A stretch of DNA of 41,357 nt from assembly GCA_016787225.1 (NCBI GenBank), contig JAEUUY010000016.1, positions 1-41,357 of the forward strand. The letters are read 5' to 3'. The notes beneath the pieces were generated by a model that was given only the letters and a program-made list of their open reading frames with translations, was not told the DNA's origin and made no database searches. Shown here in pieces: positions 15,671 through 24,940 of this stretch (positions are counted from its first letter, which is position 1; each line of letters opens with the position of its first letter). The DNA is from Chitinophagales bacterium. GTDB taxonomy: Bacteria; Bacteroidota; Bacteroidia; Chitinophagales; JADJOU01. A program made the translations under genes and the position numbers.

Positions 15671-16378
15671 ATGTCAAGCATTGTTGATGATAGAGGATTT
15701 AATCAGGGTTTTACATTAGTTAAATCAACTGAGGTTCGCATGCAAAGGCGAGCACTTTGGTTTCAAAATGAAATGGATGCTGCCTCTCTGAAAACAGTAT
15801 TAGAGATAGGTTGTGGAACTGGAGAGGTCAGTTATTGGTTAGCGCAAAATTCTAATTTGAGCGTATTAGGAACGGATTTATGTGTTCCATTTATAGAAGA
15901 GGCCAATAAAAAGTACAAATTACCCAATTTAAATTTTGAAGTATTGGATTTTAATAATCCAGAACAAGTTCAAGGTAGAAAATTTGATTATATTATTGGA
16001 AATGGTATATTACATCATCTTTATTATAACTTACCTAATGCTTTAAATACTATAAAAAATTTACTGACTGAAAATGGAAAGTTGATATTTATGGAACCTA
16101 ATATTTACAATCCCTATTGCGCAGTTATTTTTAATATTCCAACTTGCAGAAAATGGGCAAATCTAGAACCTGATGAGATGGCGTTCTCTAAGCAATTTAT
16201 TTCTCAAAAACTTAGGGAAAGTGGATTTAATAATATTAAAGTTGATTATAAAGATTTCCTTTTACCTGGTGTTCCAGAGTTTATGATAAAGCCTTCTATA
16301 ATTATTGGAAATATTCTCGAAAAATTACCAATTGTAAATAAAATTTCACAATCTATATTTATTGTAGCTGAAAAATAA
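15671..16378 (+). CDS. SAM-dependent methyltransferase (class I), second copy
   Basis: The 235 residues carry motif I VLEIGCGTGEVSYW at about 47-60, the acidic residue in GTDLC and GNGILHHLYYN as post-motif. The C-terminal region ends in a hydrophobic stretch (SIIIGNILEKLPIVNKISQS), as in the preceding gene, and the two proteins look like diverged paralogues. It starts 3 bases after the first methyltransferase and ends 4 bases before the GT39-like gene. They may methylate two positions of one glycan, but no substrate is visible. Confidence 0.85.
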   Translation: MSSIVDDRGFNQGFTLVKSTEVRMQRRALWFQNEMDAASLKTVLEIGCGTGEVSYWLAQNSNLSVLGTDLCVPFIEEANKKYKLPNLNFEVLDFNNPEQVQGRKFDYIIGNGILHHLYYNLPNALNTIKNLLTENGKLIFMEPNIYNPYCAVIFNIPTCRKWANLEPDEMAFSKQFISQKLRESGFNNIKVDYKDFLLPGVPEFMIKPSIIIGNILEKLPIVNKISQSIFIVAEK

Positions 16379-16382
16379 ACTC

Positions 16383-18389
16383 ATGAAAGTAAATCATTCA
16401 TTATCACTACAAACTAAGCTATTTAGTTTTATTTCCATTTGTTTACTATCTTTAATGATTTATGCTAGTTATGATTGGGCTCCTAGTAATGATGAACGAT
16501 TTCAAGTACCTTACGCGGATTTAAGTCTTGATTATTATTCTAGTTTTGGCAAGAATGATACAGTATTGACTACTACTACTAAGATTGAACCTGTGATGAA
16601 ACATTATGGTATTGCTATTGAACTGCCTGCCCATTTTCTTCATAGATTGTTTGGCTGGGAACTTTATGGTATAAGACATGCCATTATGACTTTGGTGAGC
16701 TTTTTTTATATTTTTTTTGGCGCACTTTTGGCTAAAAGAATTACAAAATCATGGACTGCAGCATACATAGCTATGGCCTTTCTCATATTAACTCCTCGAA
16801 TTTTTGGAGAGGCATTTAATAATCCCAAGGATCCTACCTACTGTGCAACATCTTTATTTAGTTTATACGCTTTCTTTGTTTTCCTAGATGCGTTGCCAAA
16901 ACCATGTTGGAGGAAAACATGTTTATTAGGTTTAGGTGTAGCTGGCTCATTATTAGTTAGAATATCTGGATTGATAAGTGAATTCCTTTTTGTCATCTTT
17001 TTAGTTTGGGAACTTTACTATTTAAATAAAAATAAAATAAGAATTGATTTAAAAGATATAGCCAAGAAAGTATTTATTGCTTTTGGGGTAGGTTATTTTG
17101 TTGGGATAATGTTTTGGCCTGCTATGATTAATGCACCTTTAACTCAACCTTTTGAAGCATTAGCATTTCTGAAAAATTTACCTGTCACGGTAAAAAATTT
17201 ATTTGAAGGAAAATATTTGCAATCCACTGAAATACCTTGGTATTATTTACCAAAATATTTTCTAATTTCTAATCCAGAAATAATTTTGATAGGCATCTTA
17301 ATAGGATTTATATTTTTTTCATCCCTAACAAATAAGTATAACAAAAGAAGGATACTATTTCTATTAGTGTCTAGTTTTTTCCCCTTGTTTTTAATCATCT
17401 ATGGTAAAACGGGTTTACTTACTGGTTGGCGACATGGATATTTTATTTATATCCCATTGGTAGTTTTTTCTGCTATTGCTATTTACAATTTGCTATTTAA
17501 TTTAATTGAGAAGAAATTATATCAGAAGATTGGTTTGGTGGTGGTTAGTCTAGCTTTAATACCTACCTTTATTTTTATGATTAGAAACTACCCACTTTTC
17601 TATGTTTATTTCAATCCTACATTTGGAGGAGTAAAAAAAGCTATGGGAAATTATGAATTAGATTACTATTCACACTCTATAATGCCAGCCATTAAATGGT
17701 TAGAAAAAAACGAACCCGGTTTTGTAAATAAGAAGTTGGCATCTAATAATGGATTCCAAGTGTACGAAATTTTGAAGCCAAAGTACGGTGAAATTCCTGT
17801 TGCCTATACTCGATATCGCGAAAGATATGATCAAGATTGGGATTATAATATTTTAACACAGAGCTTTGTCGATGCGGAATATCTTAGAAATGGGTATTTC
17901 GGTTCAAGCAAAGATGTTATTAAGACGATAGATGTTGATGGAGTTCCTGTTTGTGTAATTTTAAAACGCACCGATAAAAACGATTATTACGGCAAAAAAG
18001 CTCTAGATTCCAATAATTTCCCTAAAGCTATTGAATATTTAACAAAAGCAATTCAATATAACCCGAGCAATGAAATCGCTTGGACGAATTTAGGTTTGGC
18101 TCAATTGAATATAAATCAAGCTAACGAAGCTGTTCAGTCATTATCAAATGCATTAAAAATATCCCCAGAGAGCATGATGGCTAAAAATTACCTTGCATAT
18201 GCCTACTTGCAATCTGGCAATATAGCTTATGCCCAATCGGTATTGATGAATTTAATAGAAGAAAATCCAAATTTACCAGACCCATACCGTTTATTAGCTC
18301 AGATATATCAGCAGCAAGGTAACATGGCCATGGCTCAGCAGTATATGAATATTTATCAGCAGATTACAGGACAATTGGGAGGACAATAA
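16383..18389 (+). CDS. GT39-like membrane glycosyltransferase with C-terminal TPR repeats
   Basis: This 668-residue protein has about ten membrane helices between residues 11 and 405. The first periplasmic loop begins SNDERF (Asp37, Glu38), the acidic pair expected at the active site of PMT/ArnT-type GT-C enzymes, which use lipid-phosphate sugars. The C-terminal 140 residues (about 525-665) are soluble and contain three or more TPR units (AWTNLGLAQLNI, AKNYLAYAYLQSG, PYRLLAQIYQQQG). It could transfer a sugar from an undecaprenyl carrier, such as the one made by the GT2 half of the fusion at 7081-9009, to protein or glycan. Its TAA touches the stop of the convergent DUF1501 gene with no intervening base. 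Confidence 0.82.
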   Translation: MKVNHSLSLQTKLFSFISICLLSLMIYASYDWAPSNDERFQVPYADLSLDYYSSFGKNDTVLTTTTKIEPVMKHYGIAIELPAHFLHRLFGWELYGIRHAIMTLVSFFYIFFGALLAKRITKSWTAAYIAMAFLILTPRIFGEAFNNPKDPTYCATSLFSLYAFFVFLDALPKPCWRKTCLLGLGVAGSLLVRISGLISEFLFVIFLVWELYYLNKNKIRIDLKDIAKKVFIAFGVGYFVGIMFWPAMINAPLTQPFEALAFLKNLPVTVKNLFEGKYLQSTEIPWYYLPKYFLISNPEIILIGILIGFIFFSSLTNKYNKRRILFLLVSSFFPLFLIIYGKTGLLTGWRHGYFIYIPLVVFSAIAIYNLLFNLIEKKLYQKIGLVVVSLALIPTFIFMIRNYPLFYVYFNPTFGGVKKAMGNYELDYYSHSIMPAIKWLEKNEPGFVNKKLASNNGFQVYEILKPKYGEIPVAYTRYRERYDQDWDYNILTQSFVDAEYLRNGYFGSSKDVIKTIDVDGVPVCVILKRTDKNDYYGKKALDSNNFPKAIEYLTKAIQYNPSNEIAWTNLGLAQLNINQANEAVQSLSNALKISPESMMAKNYLAYAYLQSGNIAYAQSVLMNLIEENPNLPDPYRLLAQIYQQQGNMAMAQQYMNIYQQITGQLGGQ

Positions 18390-19994
18390 TTACCTCACCT
18401 TCTGCAGCGTCACTACGCTCTGATAGCCATCATTCTGGTACCTGCAATAATAAAAGCCAGAAGGAAGTTGTTCATCTTTCCATGTTAGCTGATAAATACC
18501 AGGTGCTGATTTTTCGTCCAACAAGGTTTGAATAAGTCGTCCTTCTGTATTATAAATCTCTACTAAACTAGACCCACCTTTGGAGTTAATATCGATTTTG
18601 ATGGTATCATCACTTGTATATGGGTTAGGGTAGCATTGTAAGCGCTTTTCTTCTAATTCCTTTTGATAATCAGTGATACTGCCAGTTGCACAAGCTGCAT
18701 TTTTTATTATTGGGATAGTTTGATGATTCTTAAACAATATGGTAGAAATGGCACTCTCATCGATGCAGAACCATTGTCTGAGAATTGATGCATAGACAGA
18801 CCGAAAGTCATACTGCATAGCTAGATTGTCATCTACAGTAAAGCTTGAGTTAATTGTAGGGTTTACCCCTATGATTCCACTTTGTACTTGAGTGCCAAAA
18901 AGCAGCATCGGCAAGGCCGAACCATGATCTGTTCCACTACTGCCATTGGATTTTATTCTTCTACCAAATTCTGAAAATGTCATTCCAAGCACTTTATCTT
19001 CGATGGAAAGAAACTTTAAATCATTTTGGAATGCAGCTATAGCACTAGATAGGGTTGCTAAAAGTTCCGCATGTGATCCTTTTGTAAAATCAGCACTATC
19101 AACTTGATCGGAATGAGTATCAAATCCTCCTAAGCTTACCATATAGATTTTAGTTTTTAATCCACCTTTTATGAGCTTGGCAACTATTTTTAATTGATCC
19201 GCCAATTTATTATTGGTTGGGTAGGTTCCTTGATTTGTGACTTTTAAAGCAGCATTTTTGATAGCTGTATTATAGACTTTTGCCTGTCCTGCTACTTCTC
19301 TAACATAGGCCAGTTCTTTTCCTATCGCATTGCTGCCTGGAGAAGAGTGAGAGCCATTCACCAAATCATAAAAATCTTTATCACTAGTGACCGATATAGC
19401 CATAGGTATACCTGGTCCTGGGGACGGTCCTTGAAATCCGGGAGAAACTAAAGCCCCAATTTGAATAGCAAGAGGATCCGGCATATCGGCTGTAGGATAA
19501 GCATCAGGATAATCGGGAAATTGATAATTCAAATAACGACCCATCCAACCAGAATTCTCTACTACCTTGGCATCTGAGGCTGTAAGCCAAATATCTGTGC
19601 TTCTAAAATGTGAATAATTCTGATCAGGATAACCGACATTCTGAACAAAGTTAACCTTACCTTCATTGTATAGCGTTTGAATTCCTGTCATAGAAGGATG
19701 TAAACCTGTCTTATCTACTTTATCTAGTTTTAACACCTTATTTTCCGGAATTAATACATTGGCTCTGTGCAATGCTAAGTTTGTATACTGATCCAGAGGG
19801 ATTAAGGTATTCAATCCATCATTACCTCCATTCAGTTGTATGATAACAAGTACATGGTCGTTGATGTCCGCTGAACCCGCTAATAGCGCACCCAAAGCTG
19901 ATTTTTTTTGAATGGCTGAAAAACTAAATCCAGGAATAACACTTCCTAGTGCTATCGTTTTACCTGTTTTACTTAAAAATTCTCTTCTTTGCAT
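18390..19994 (-). CDS. DUF1501 family protein with Tat-type signal and T9SS sorting domain
   Basis: The 534 residues belong to DUF1501, a sulfatase/alkaline-phosphatase-fold family with unknown substrates. The N-terminus MQRREFLSKTGK has the twin-arginine motif followed by a hydrophobic stretch, so export through Tat is likely. The family core shows VIIQLNGGNDGLNTLIP and GTDHGSALPMLLFG. Residues about 450-534 form a type A T9SS C-terminal domain (CYPNPYTSDD, SGFYYCRYQNDG), so the protein should end outside the cell. It follows the DUF1800 gene by 11 bases; the two families nearly always occur as neighbours and probably act together. Confidence 0.92.
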   Translation of the reverse strand: MQRREFLSKTGKTIALGSVIPGFSFSAIQKKSALGALLAGSADINDHVLVIIQLNGGNDGLNTLIPLDQYTNLALHRANVLIPENKVLKLDKVDKTGLHPSMTGIQTLYNEGKVNFVQNVGYPDQNYSHFRSTDIWLTASDAKVVENSGWMGRYLNYQFPDYPDAYPTADMPDPLAIQIGALVSPGFQGPSPGPGIPMAISVTSDKDFYDLVNGSHSSPGSNAIGKELAYVREVAGQAKVYNTAIKNAALKVTNQGTYPTNNKLADQLKIVAKLIKGGLKTKIYMVSLGGFDTHSDQVDSADFTKGSHAELLATLSSAIAAFQNDLKFLSIEDKVLGMTFSEFGRRIKSNGSSGTDHGSALPMLLFGTQVQSGIIGVNPTINSSFTVDDNLAMQYDFRSVYASILRQWFCIDESAISTILFKNHQTIPIIKNAACATGSITDYQKELEEKRLQCYPNPYTSDDTIKIDINSKGGSSLVEIYNTEGRLIQTLLDEKSAPGIYQLTWKDEQLPSGFYYCRYQNDGYQSVVTLQKVR

Positions 19995-20005
19995 AGGTTT
20001 CTTTT

Positions 20006-21595
20006 TTACATTAATTGATACTCTGCTAGTTCTAAAATGTATTTGTAAAAGGCTAATAACAAATCACTTACCAATTTCTTTTTAGCCGCATCGTTAGGAT
20101 TATTAATATGGTCATTCCATGCATTAGTCCAATAATAATCCTGAGATTGTCCGAATAGCAAGATAGTTTTTAGATAAGTCTTTAGCTCGGTAGTTGCTGG
20201 AATGGTATGCAGGAAACTCAATGCATCATCAATTAATTTATTAGGGTCAGATGGATTTGAAAATCCTTTGGTAAAATTTATAGTGTCTATTTGAATTTTG
20301 TATGATCTTTTATTGTAACCAATTAAGAGACTAACTGCAAATTTGTTTCTATTGGCTATGGTATCGGTGGTAATCCAATTTTCATGCATAAGCGGTTTTT
20401 GATAATAGGCTTCCCAACCAGATACATTTGGTGGGTCATAAGGAAGCTGTCTCAGTAAAAAAGAACCCGAAAACATTTCTCCGTGAATTTCATAATGTTT
20501 TAACAAATCAGAATTGTCAGGAAGGGCAATTTCCATCTCTTTGAATTGACCAAAAACTACATCAACTGGCGATTTGATATGACTGCCATAAGCATCTACA
20601 TCAAAGAAATGCTCCGATTTAAAAAGTGCTTGCACCACTGGTAATATTTCATAGTTATTGGTACGCATAATATTGGCTAAAGGCACTATTACATTCGCTT
20701 CTACCGTGCTATCGATATCATAGTAAACAAAAAAACCATAAAGCTTTCTGCAAAAATGAAGCGCTACTTCGTTTTTTTGAAAAATCATATTGACCAAATC
20801 GTCCAATTCGTCTTGACCTGCCGTTCCAGATTTTCCGGTGATAACGGTATTATTATAAAATGCGGAAAAAGTTTTATTGCCAGTATCATGTCTAGTAGGG
20901 GTGAATTTTACAAGACCAGTAGTTCTATCTATTTGATATCCTGTCAGGACTTTAGCAGCTTCTTTTACATCGGATTCGTTGTAAATAGGAGTGAAGCCTT
21001 TACCCAATGTGAATAATTCTTGCAATTCTCTGGCTAAATTTTCATCGGGGGCATTCTTTTGATTGACATCCCCATTGAGGTATTTTAATATTCCACTGTC
21101 CAATAAGGATTGTTTGATAACTGTTTTAAAATTTCCAAGGCAATTGGCTCTTAGCATTTTATAGTTTTGGTACAAAAACCGTGGATCATTCACATCATGG
21201 GAGATAGGAATGAAACTATGTAAGAAAAGTGCCATTTTTTCCGTTATGGTGGTATCTCTGAAGTAGTTAATAGCTAGCCACCCTCTAAAAGAATTAATTT
21301 TTTGAAAATTGATTTCTGGGAATTGAGGTGCAATATTGACCCATGTGCTTCCATAAGGAATAGCTGCTTCTTTATACTTGGGATCTATAATATTCTCATA
21401 ATGATTTAAAGGTGGCGCAGGTTCTAGTGAAGTGGTGATAATAGCACTCAATACTTGATTCAAGGACTGGCCGCTAAAACTGGCTATATCTTGCCTTTTT
21501 ATCCCAAATCTCGTCCTTCTCAGCAGGTGTTTTAATTCTTTCTCACCGAAACTACCAGTATAGGCATTCAATCCTTTGTTTGATATAATAGGCAT
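20006..21595 (-). CDS. DUF1800 family protein
   Basis: This 529-residue protein is of the DUF1800 family. Typical features are the N-terminal KELKHLLRRTRFG, a central NENLARELQELFTLG-like stretch (here DENLARELQELF), KEAAKVLTGY, and VSGWEAYYQKP toward the C-terminus. No signal peptide is obvious at the N-terminus, so its location is unclear. It is upstream of, and cotranscribed with, the DUF1501 gene. Biochemical activity is unknown in this family; the partnership with DUF1501 is the main clue. Confidence 0.93.
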   Translation of the reverse strand: MPIISNKGLNAYTGSFGEKELKHLLRRTRFGIKRQDIASFSGQSLNQVLSAIITTSLEPAPPLNHYENIIDPKYKEAAIPYGSTWVNIAPQFPEINFQKINSFRGWLAINYFRDTTITEKMALFLHSFIPISHDVNDPRFLYQNYKMLRANCLGNFKTVIKQSLLDSGILKYLNGDVNQKNAPDENLARELQELFTLGKGFTPIYNESDVKEAAKVLTGYQIDRTTGLVKFTPTRHDTGNKTFSAFYNNTVITGKSGTAGQDELDDLVNMIFQKNEVALHFCRKLYGFFVYYDIDSTVEANVIVPLANIMRTNNYEILPVVQALFKSEHFFDVDAYGSHIKSPVDVVFGQFKEMEIALPDNSDLLKHYEIHGEMFSGSFLLRQLPYDPPNVSGWEAYYQKPLMHENWITTDTIANRNKFAVSLLIGYNKRSYKIQIDTINFTKGFSNPSDPNKLIDDALSFLHTIPATTELKTYLKTILLFGQSQDYYWTNAWNDHINNPNDAAKKKLVSDLLLAFYKYILELAEYQLM

Positions 21596-21677
21596 AGAGC
21601 GAATGTTTTATACAAAAATAATAAAATAAATATCTATATATAGAATTAAATAATGGAATTTAAGTTTAAAAATAAGC

Positions 21678-21704
21678 TTGGAAAACCTCATTTTTATATT
21701 TTTG
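21678..21704 (+). promoter_or_regulatory. Bacteroidota promoter (TTG, 16-base spacer, TATTTTTG)
   Basis: TTG at 21678-21680 and TATTTTTG at 21697-21704 are separated by 16 bases and match the -33 and -7 elements. The ATG of the DUF2723 gene follows 28 bases later. Confidence 0.55.
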
Positions 21705-21732
21705 CCATTCTCAGATAAACGAATAATTCAAA

Positions 21733-24700
21733 ATGAATCAATTTAATCGATTAAACAAAATTTTAGGCTGGCTAGTATTTTTTATAGCGTTGGCTACCTA
21801 TACCTTGACTATGGAAAAGACGGGAAGTCTTTGGGACTGTGGGGAATTTCTCAGCTGTACCCACAAACTCCAAGTGGCTCACCCACCAGGAGCACCTTTC
21901 TTCATGATTGTGGGTAAAATTTTCTCTCTATTTTCTTTTGGCGACCCATCCAAAGTGGCCATGTCTATCAATTTTCTTAGCGCACTTTCTACCGCATTTT
22001 GTTCCTTATTCTTCTTTTGGTCAGCGGTCATGCTGCTCAAGATGGTATTTATTAAAAAGAATGAAGACGTAGATACTACCAAAATGAATCTTATTTTGTT
22101 TGGCTCATTCATCGCAGCTATAGCTGCTACTTTCCTAGATTCCATGTGGTTCAATGCGCTAGAAGGAGAGGTTTATGCTTTCTCTGTATTTTTCATGGCA
22201 TTTAACGTATGGGCTATCCTAAAATGGAATGAAGATGATAGTCCTAAAGCTGATTATTGGTTACTGTTAATAGGTGTATGCACTGGAATGAGTATAGGCG
22301 TTCACCTCTTATCACTTCTTGTATTTCCGATAATTACCCTTATTTTTTATTATAAAAGATTTAAGCCTACTGTGTTTGGTGCTCTCATTTCATTTGTAGT
22401 TTCAGTAGTACTGATACAAATAGTGATGAAAGGTATATTGAGTACCACCTCTCTATTCCTAGGAAAAATGGACCTACTTTTTGTCAATTCGTTTGGGTTG
22501 CCTTTTTATTCTGGAACTTTGGCAGGAATCATTTTTATTATTTTACTTTATGTGTATTTAATTCGTTTAACTTCTCAAAGAAGAAGTTTTAAATTTTGGA
22601 ATGAAAATATAACCAAGATTCCATTAAATACAGTAATACTTTTCTTCGCCTTTTTATTAATGGGCTATACCAGTTATTTTATGGTAGTCATTCGTGCGAA
22701 TGCGAATCTACCTATTAATATGAATGTACCAGATAATTTTTTAACTCTAAAATCATATATTGATCGCGAGCAGTATGGAGATAGACCATTATTATTTGGA
22801 CCTCATTATTACGATGTGAATGAAGTAGAAGCCGTCGAAGATAAGAGTGATATTTATATAAAAAATCCACAAACTAAAAAGTATGAATTAGTAGGGACGA
22901 ACAAAGCATATAAATATCCTTCCACAGTTAAAAAGTTTTTTCCTCGTGTAGGACACGAAGGAGATGACAAGAAAAATTATTATAGAGCTTGGATTGATCC
23001 TAAGTATGATATTATTGATAGAGCTACTGGAAACTCAGTTCAAACATTTAATAGAGGAGAATCTGAACAAGCAGAGCAAACAGCAGCTCAGATGAATGGT
23101 GCAGGGGGGCAACAATATATCGTGAAAGATAAAGTGAGTTTTTTTGATAATATAGCTTACATGGTTAAATATCAGATTGGATTTATGTATTTCCGCTATT
23201 TGATGTGGAATACGGCTGGTAGAGTTGATGATCATCAGGGCAGACCAACTAATGACTATGGTAGATGGACTTCGGGTCTTAATTTTGTAGATAATCTACC
23301 ATTTATTGGAGATATATGGGGCAACGTGCAACTAGACCAGTCTGGAAGACCAAAAGAAGCGAAGACTAGCAGAGCTCACAATAGATTCTATATGATTCCA
23401 TTCCTTCTTTGTATTTTAGGATTGTATTATAGTTTTAGAACAGATAAAAAATCATTTTCAATTATTCTACTACTTGTATTTGCTACTGGTATCATGCAGG
23501 TCATATTTCATAATGAGCCGCCTGTGGAGCCGCGAGAACGAGACTATGTTTATGCACCTTCGTATTGGGCATTCTTATTCTGGTTACCTTTTGGTATTAT
23601 TTTTATTTACAACCTATTAATAGATAAGTTGTCTGCGAAGTTCTCTATGTTAGTATCCCTTTTGATAGGTCTTGCCGCTCCATTGCTAATGGGGACGCAA
23701 GGCTGGGATGACCATAATAGAGGAAATAGATCTACGACTTTAGCTTTCGCTAAAAATATGCTTGAAGCTTGTCCACCGAATGCTATTCTATTCTGCTATG
23801 GTGATAATGATACCTATCCATTATGGTATGCACAGGAGATTGAGAATATAAGACCCGATGTACGTGTCATCAATACCAGTTTAATTGAGGGTGATGCATA
23901 TATTAGTCAATTGAGATTACCTATGAATGAGAGCAAAGCTGTCAAGCTCTCAATTCAACAAGATAAGATAAAAGGTGATAAGCGAACTTATTTCAGATCT
24001 AATCAGAATGCGGCTTTCTCTGATACTATGCCATTAAAAGATGTTATAGATTTTATGATGAGCGACGACCCAAATGCAAAGGTTTCATATAATCCAAATT
24101 ATCCTGCTGAAAATTATATACCTACTACTAATGTTTATATTGATATTGATCCAGTTAAGGCTATTCAGTCAGGATTTTTAGTGCCCAAGGGTAAAGAAGC
24201 ATCTGTACCTACAAGAGTTTATCTTCAACTGCCTTCTAGTATGTCTCGAGGTTCAATTCTACAATTGGATGTATTAGTTAATAATTTATACGATAGACCT
24301 GTATGTTTTGCTTCATCTAATCCATCAGTAGCAGGCTTGGGATTGAAAAATTATCTTATGAGCCAAGGTATGCTAGTTATGTTTTCACCGGTAGGTATGG
24401 CTGATGCTAACGGTCTAGAAGCCATGGATGCCGAAAGAATGTACAATCAAGTGTTTAAGTATGATTTCGGGAAAATAAAGGAAAATGATATTTTACTAGA
24501 TGAACATACTTTGATCAGTTTTAATGGAGGTATGAAACCTGCTATAGCTAATCTAGCTATGTATTATGCGGTCAATAATAATCCTGAGAAGGTAGATAAA
24601 TTGTTGAATCATTTATATACTAATATACCACCGAGTAAACTTCCTTATAGTTATATAGATTTGCCTGCTCTACAAGCTGCCACAATAGCGAAAAATCAAA

Positions 24701-24927
24701 AGTTCACAAAGCAGATTTCGGAGGGTATTTATAATACTTGTGTAGCTAATCTTGATTGGATGACAGGTTCAAATAATGCAAAAAAAGCCAAATTGGCACA
24801 GGAAGAATTAAGACTATATCTAAGCTCACTAAATGGTATGCAAGAAATACTAACCCGAAGCGGAGATACTACCATGAATGCTAAAATTCAACAAAAAATG
24901 AATCAGTACAACATGGTGCTGAATTGA
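21733..24927 (+). CDS. DUF2723 family membrane protein (putative protein O-mannosyltransferase-like)
   Basis: This very large membrane protein has 1064 residues. The DUF2723 signature is at the N-terminus (GSLWDCGEFLSCTHKLQVAHPPGAP, here cited by its core WDCGEF and HPPGAP at about 32-54). About ten to twelve membrane helices lie in 10-340 and 545-665, with a soluble C-terminal part of about 400 residues. The family is related to TMEM260 and is proposed to transfer a sugar, probably mannose, from a polyprenyl carrier onto exported proteins. The first loop carries Asp and Glu in the WDCGEF motif, as expected for a GT-C active site. It heads a plus-strand run with lpxK and two glycosyltransferases. 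Confidence 0.92.
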   Translation: MNQFNRLNKILGWLVFFIALATYTLTMEKTGSLWDCGEFLSCTHKLQVAHPPGAPFFMIVGKIFSLFSFGDPSKVAMSINFLSALSTAFCSLFFFWSAVMLLKMVFIKKNEDVDTTKMNLILFGSFIAAIAATFLDSMWFNALEGEVYAFSVFFMAFNVWAILKWNEDDSPKADYWLLLIGVCTGMSIGVHLLSLLVFPIITLIFYYKRFKPTVFGALISFVVSVVLIQIVMKGILSTTSLFLGKMDLLFVNSFGLPFYSGTLAGIIFIILLYVYLIRLTSQRRSFKFWNENITKIPLNTVILFFAFLLMGYTSYFMVVIRANANLPINMNVPDNFLTLKSYIDREQYGDRPLLFGPHYYDVNEVEAVEDKSDIYIKNPQTKKYELVGTNKAYKYPSTVKKFFPRVGHEGDDKKNYYRAWIDPKYDIIDRATGNSVQTFNRGESEQAEQTAAQMNGAGGQQYIVKDKVSFFDNIAYMVKYQIGFMYFRYLMWNTAGRVDDHQGRPTNDYGRWTSGLNFVDNLPFIGDIWGNVQLDQSGRPKEAKTSRAHNRFYMIPFLLCILGLYYSFRTDKKSFSIILLLVFATGIMQVIFHNEPPVEPRERDYVYAPSYWAFLFWLPFGIIFIYNLLIDKLSAKFSMLVSLLIGLAAPLLMGTQGWDDHNRGNRSTTLAFAKNMLEACPPNAILFCYGDNDTYPLWYAQEIENIRPDVRVINTSLIEGDAYISQLRLPMNESKAVKLSIQQDKIKGDKRTYFRSNQNAAFSDTMPLKDVIDFMMSDDPNAKVSYNPNYPAENYIPTTNVYIDIDPVKAIQSGFLVPKGKEASVPTRVYLQLPSSMSRGSILQLDVLVNNLYDRPVCFASSNPSVAGLGLKNYLMSQGMLVMFSPVGMADANGLEAMDAERMYNQVFKYDFGKIKENDILLDEHTLISFNGGMKPAIANLAMYYAVNNNPEKVDKLLNHLYTNIPPSKLPYSYIDLPALQAATIAKNQKFTKQISEGIYNTCVANLDWMTGSNNAKKAKLAQEELRLYLSSLNGMQEILTRSGDTTMNAKIQQKMNQYNMVLN

Positions 24928-24940
24928 TTGTAAATAAATA

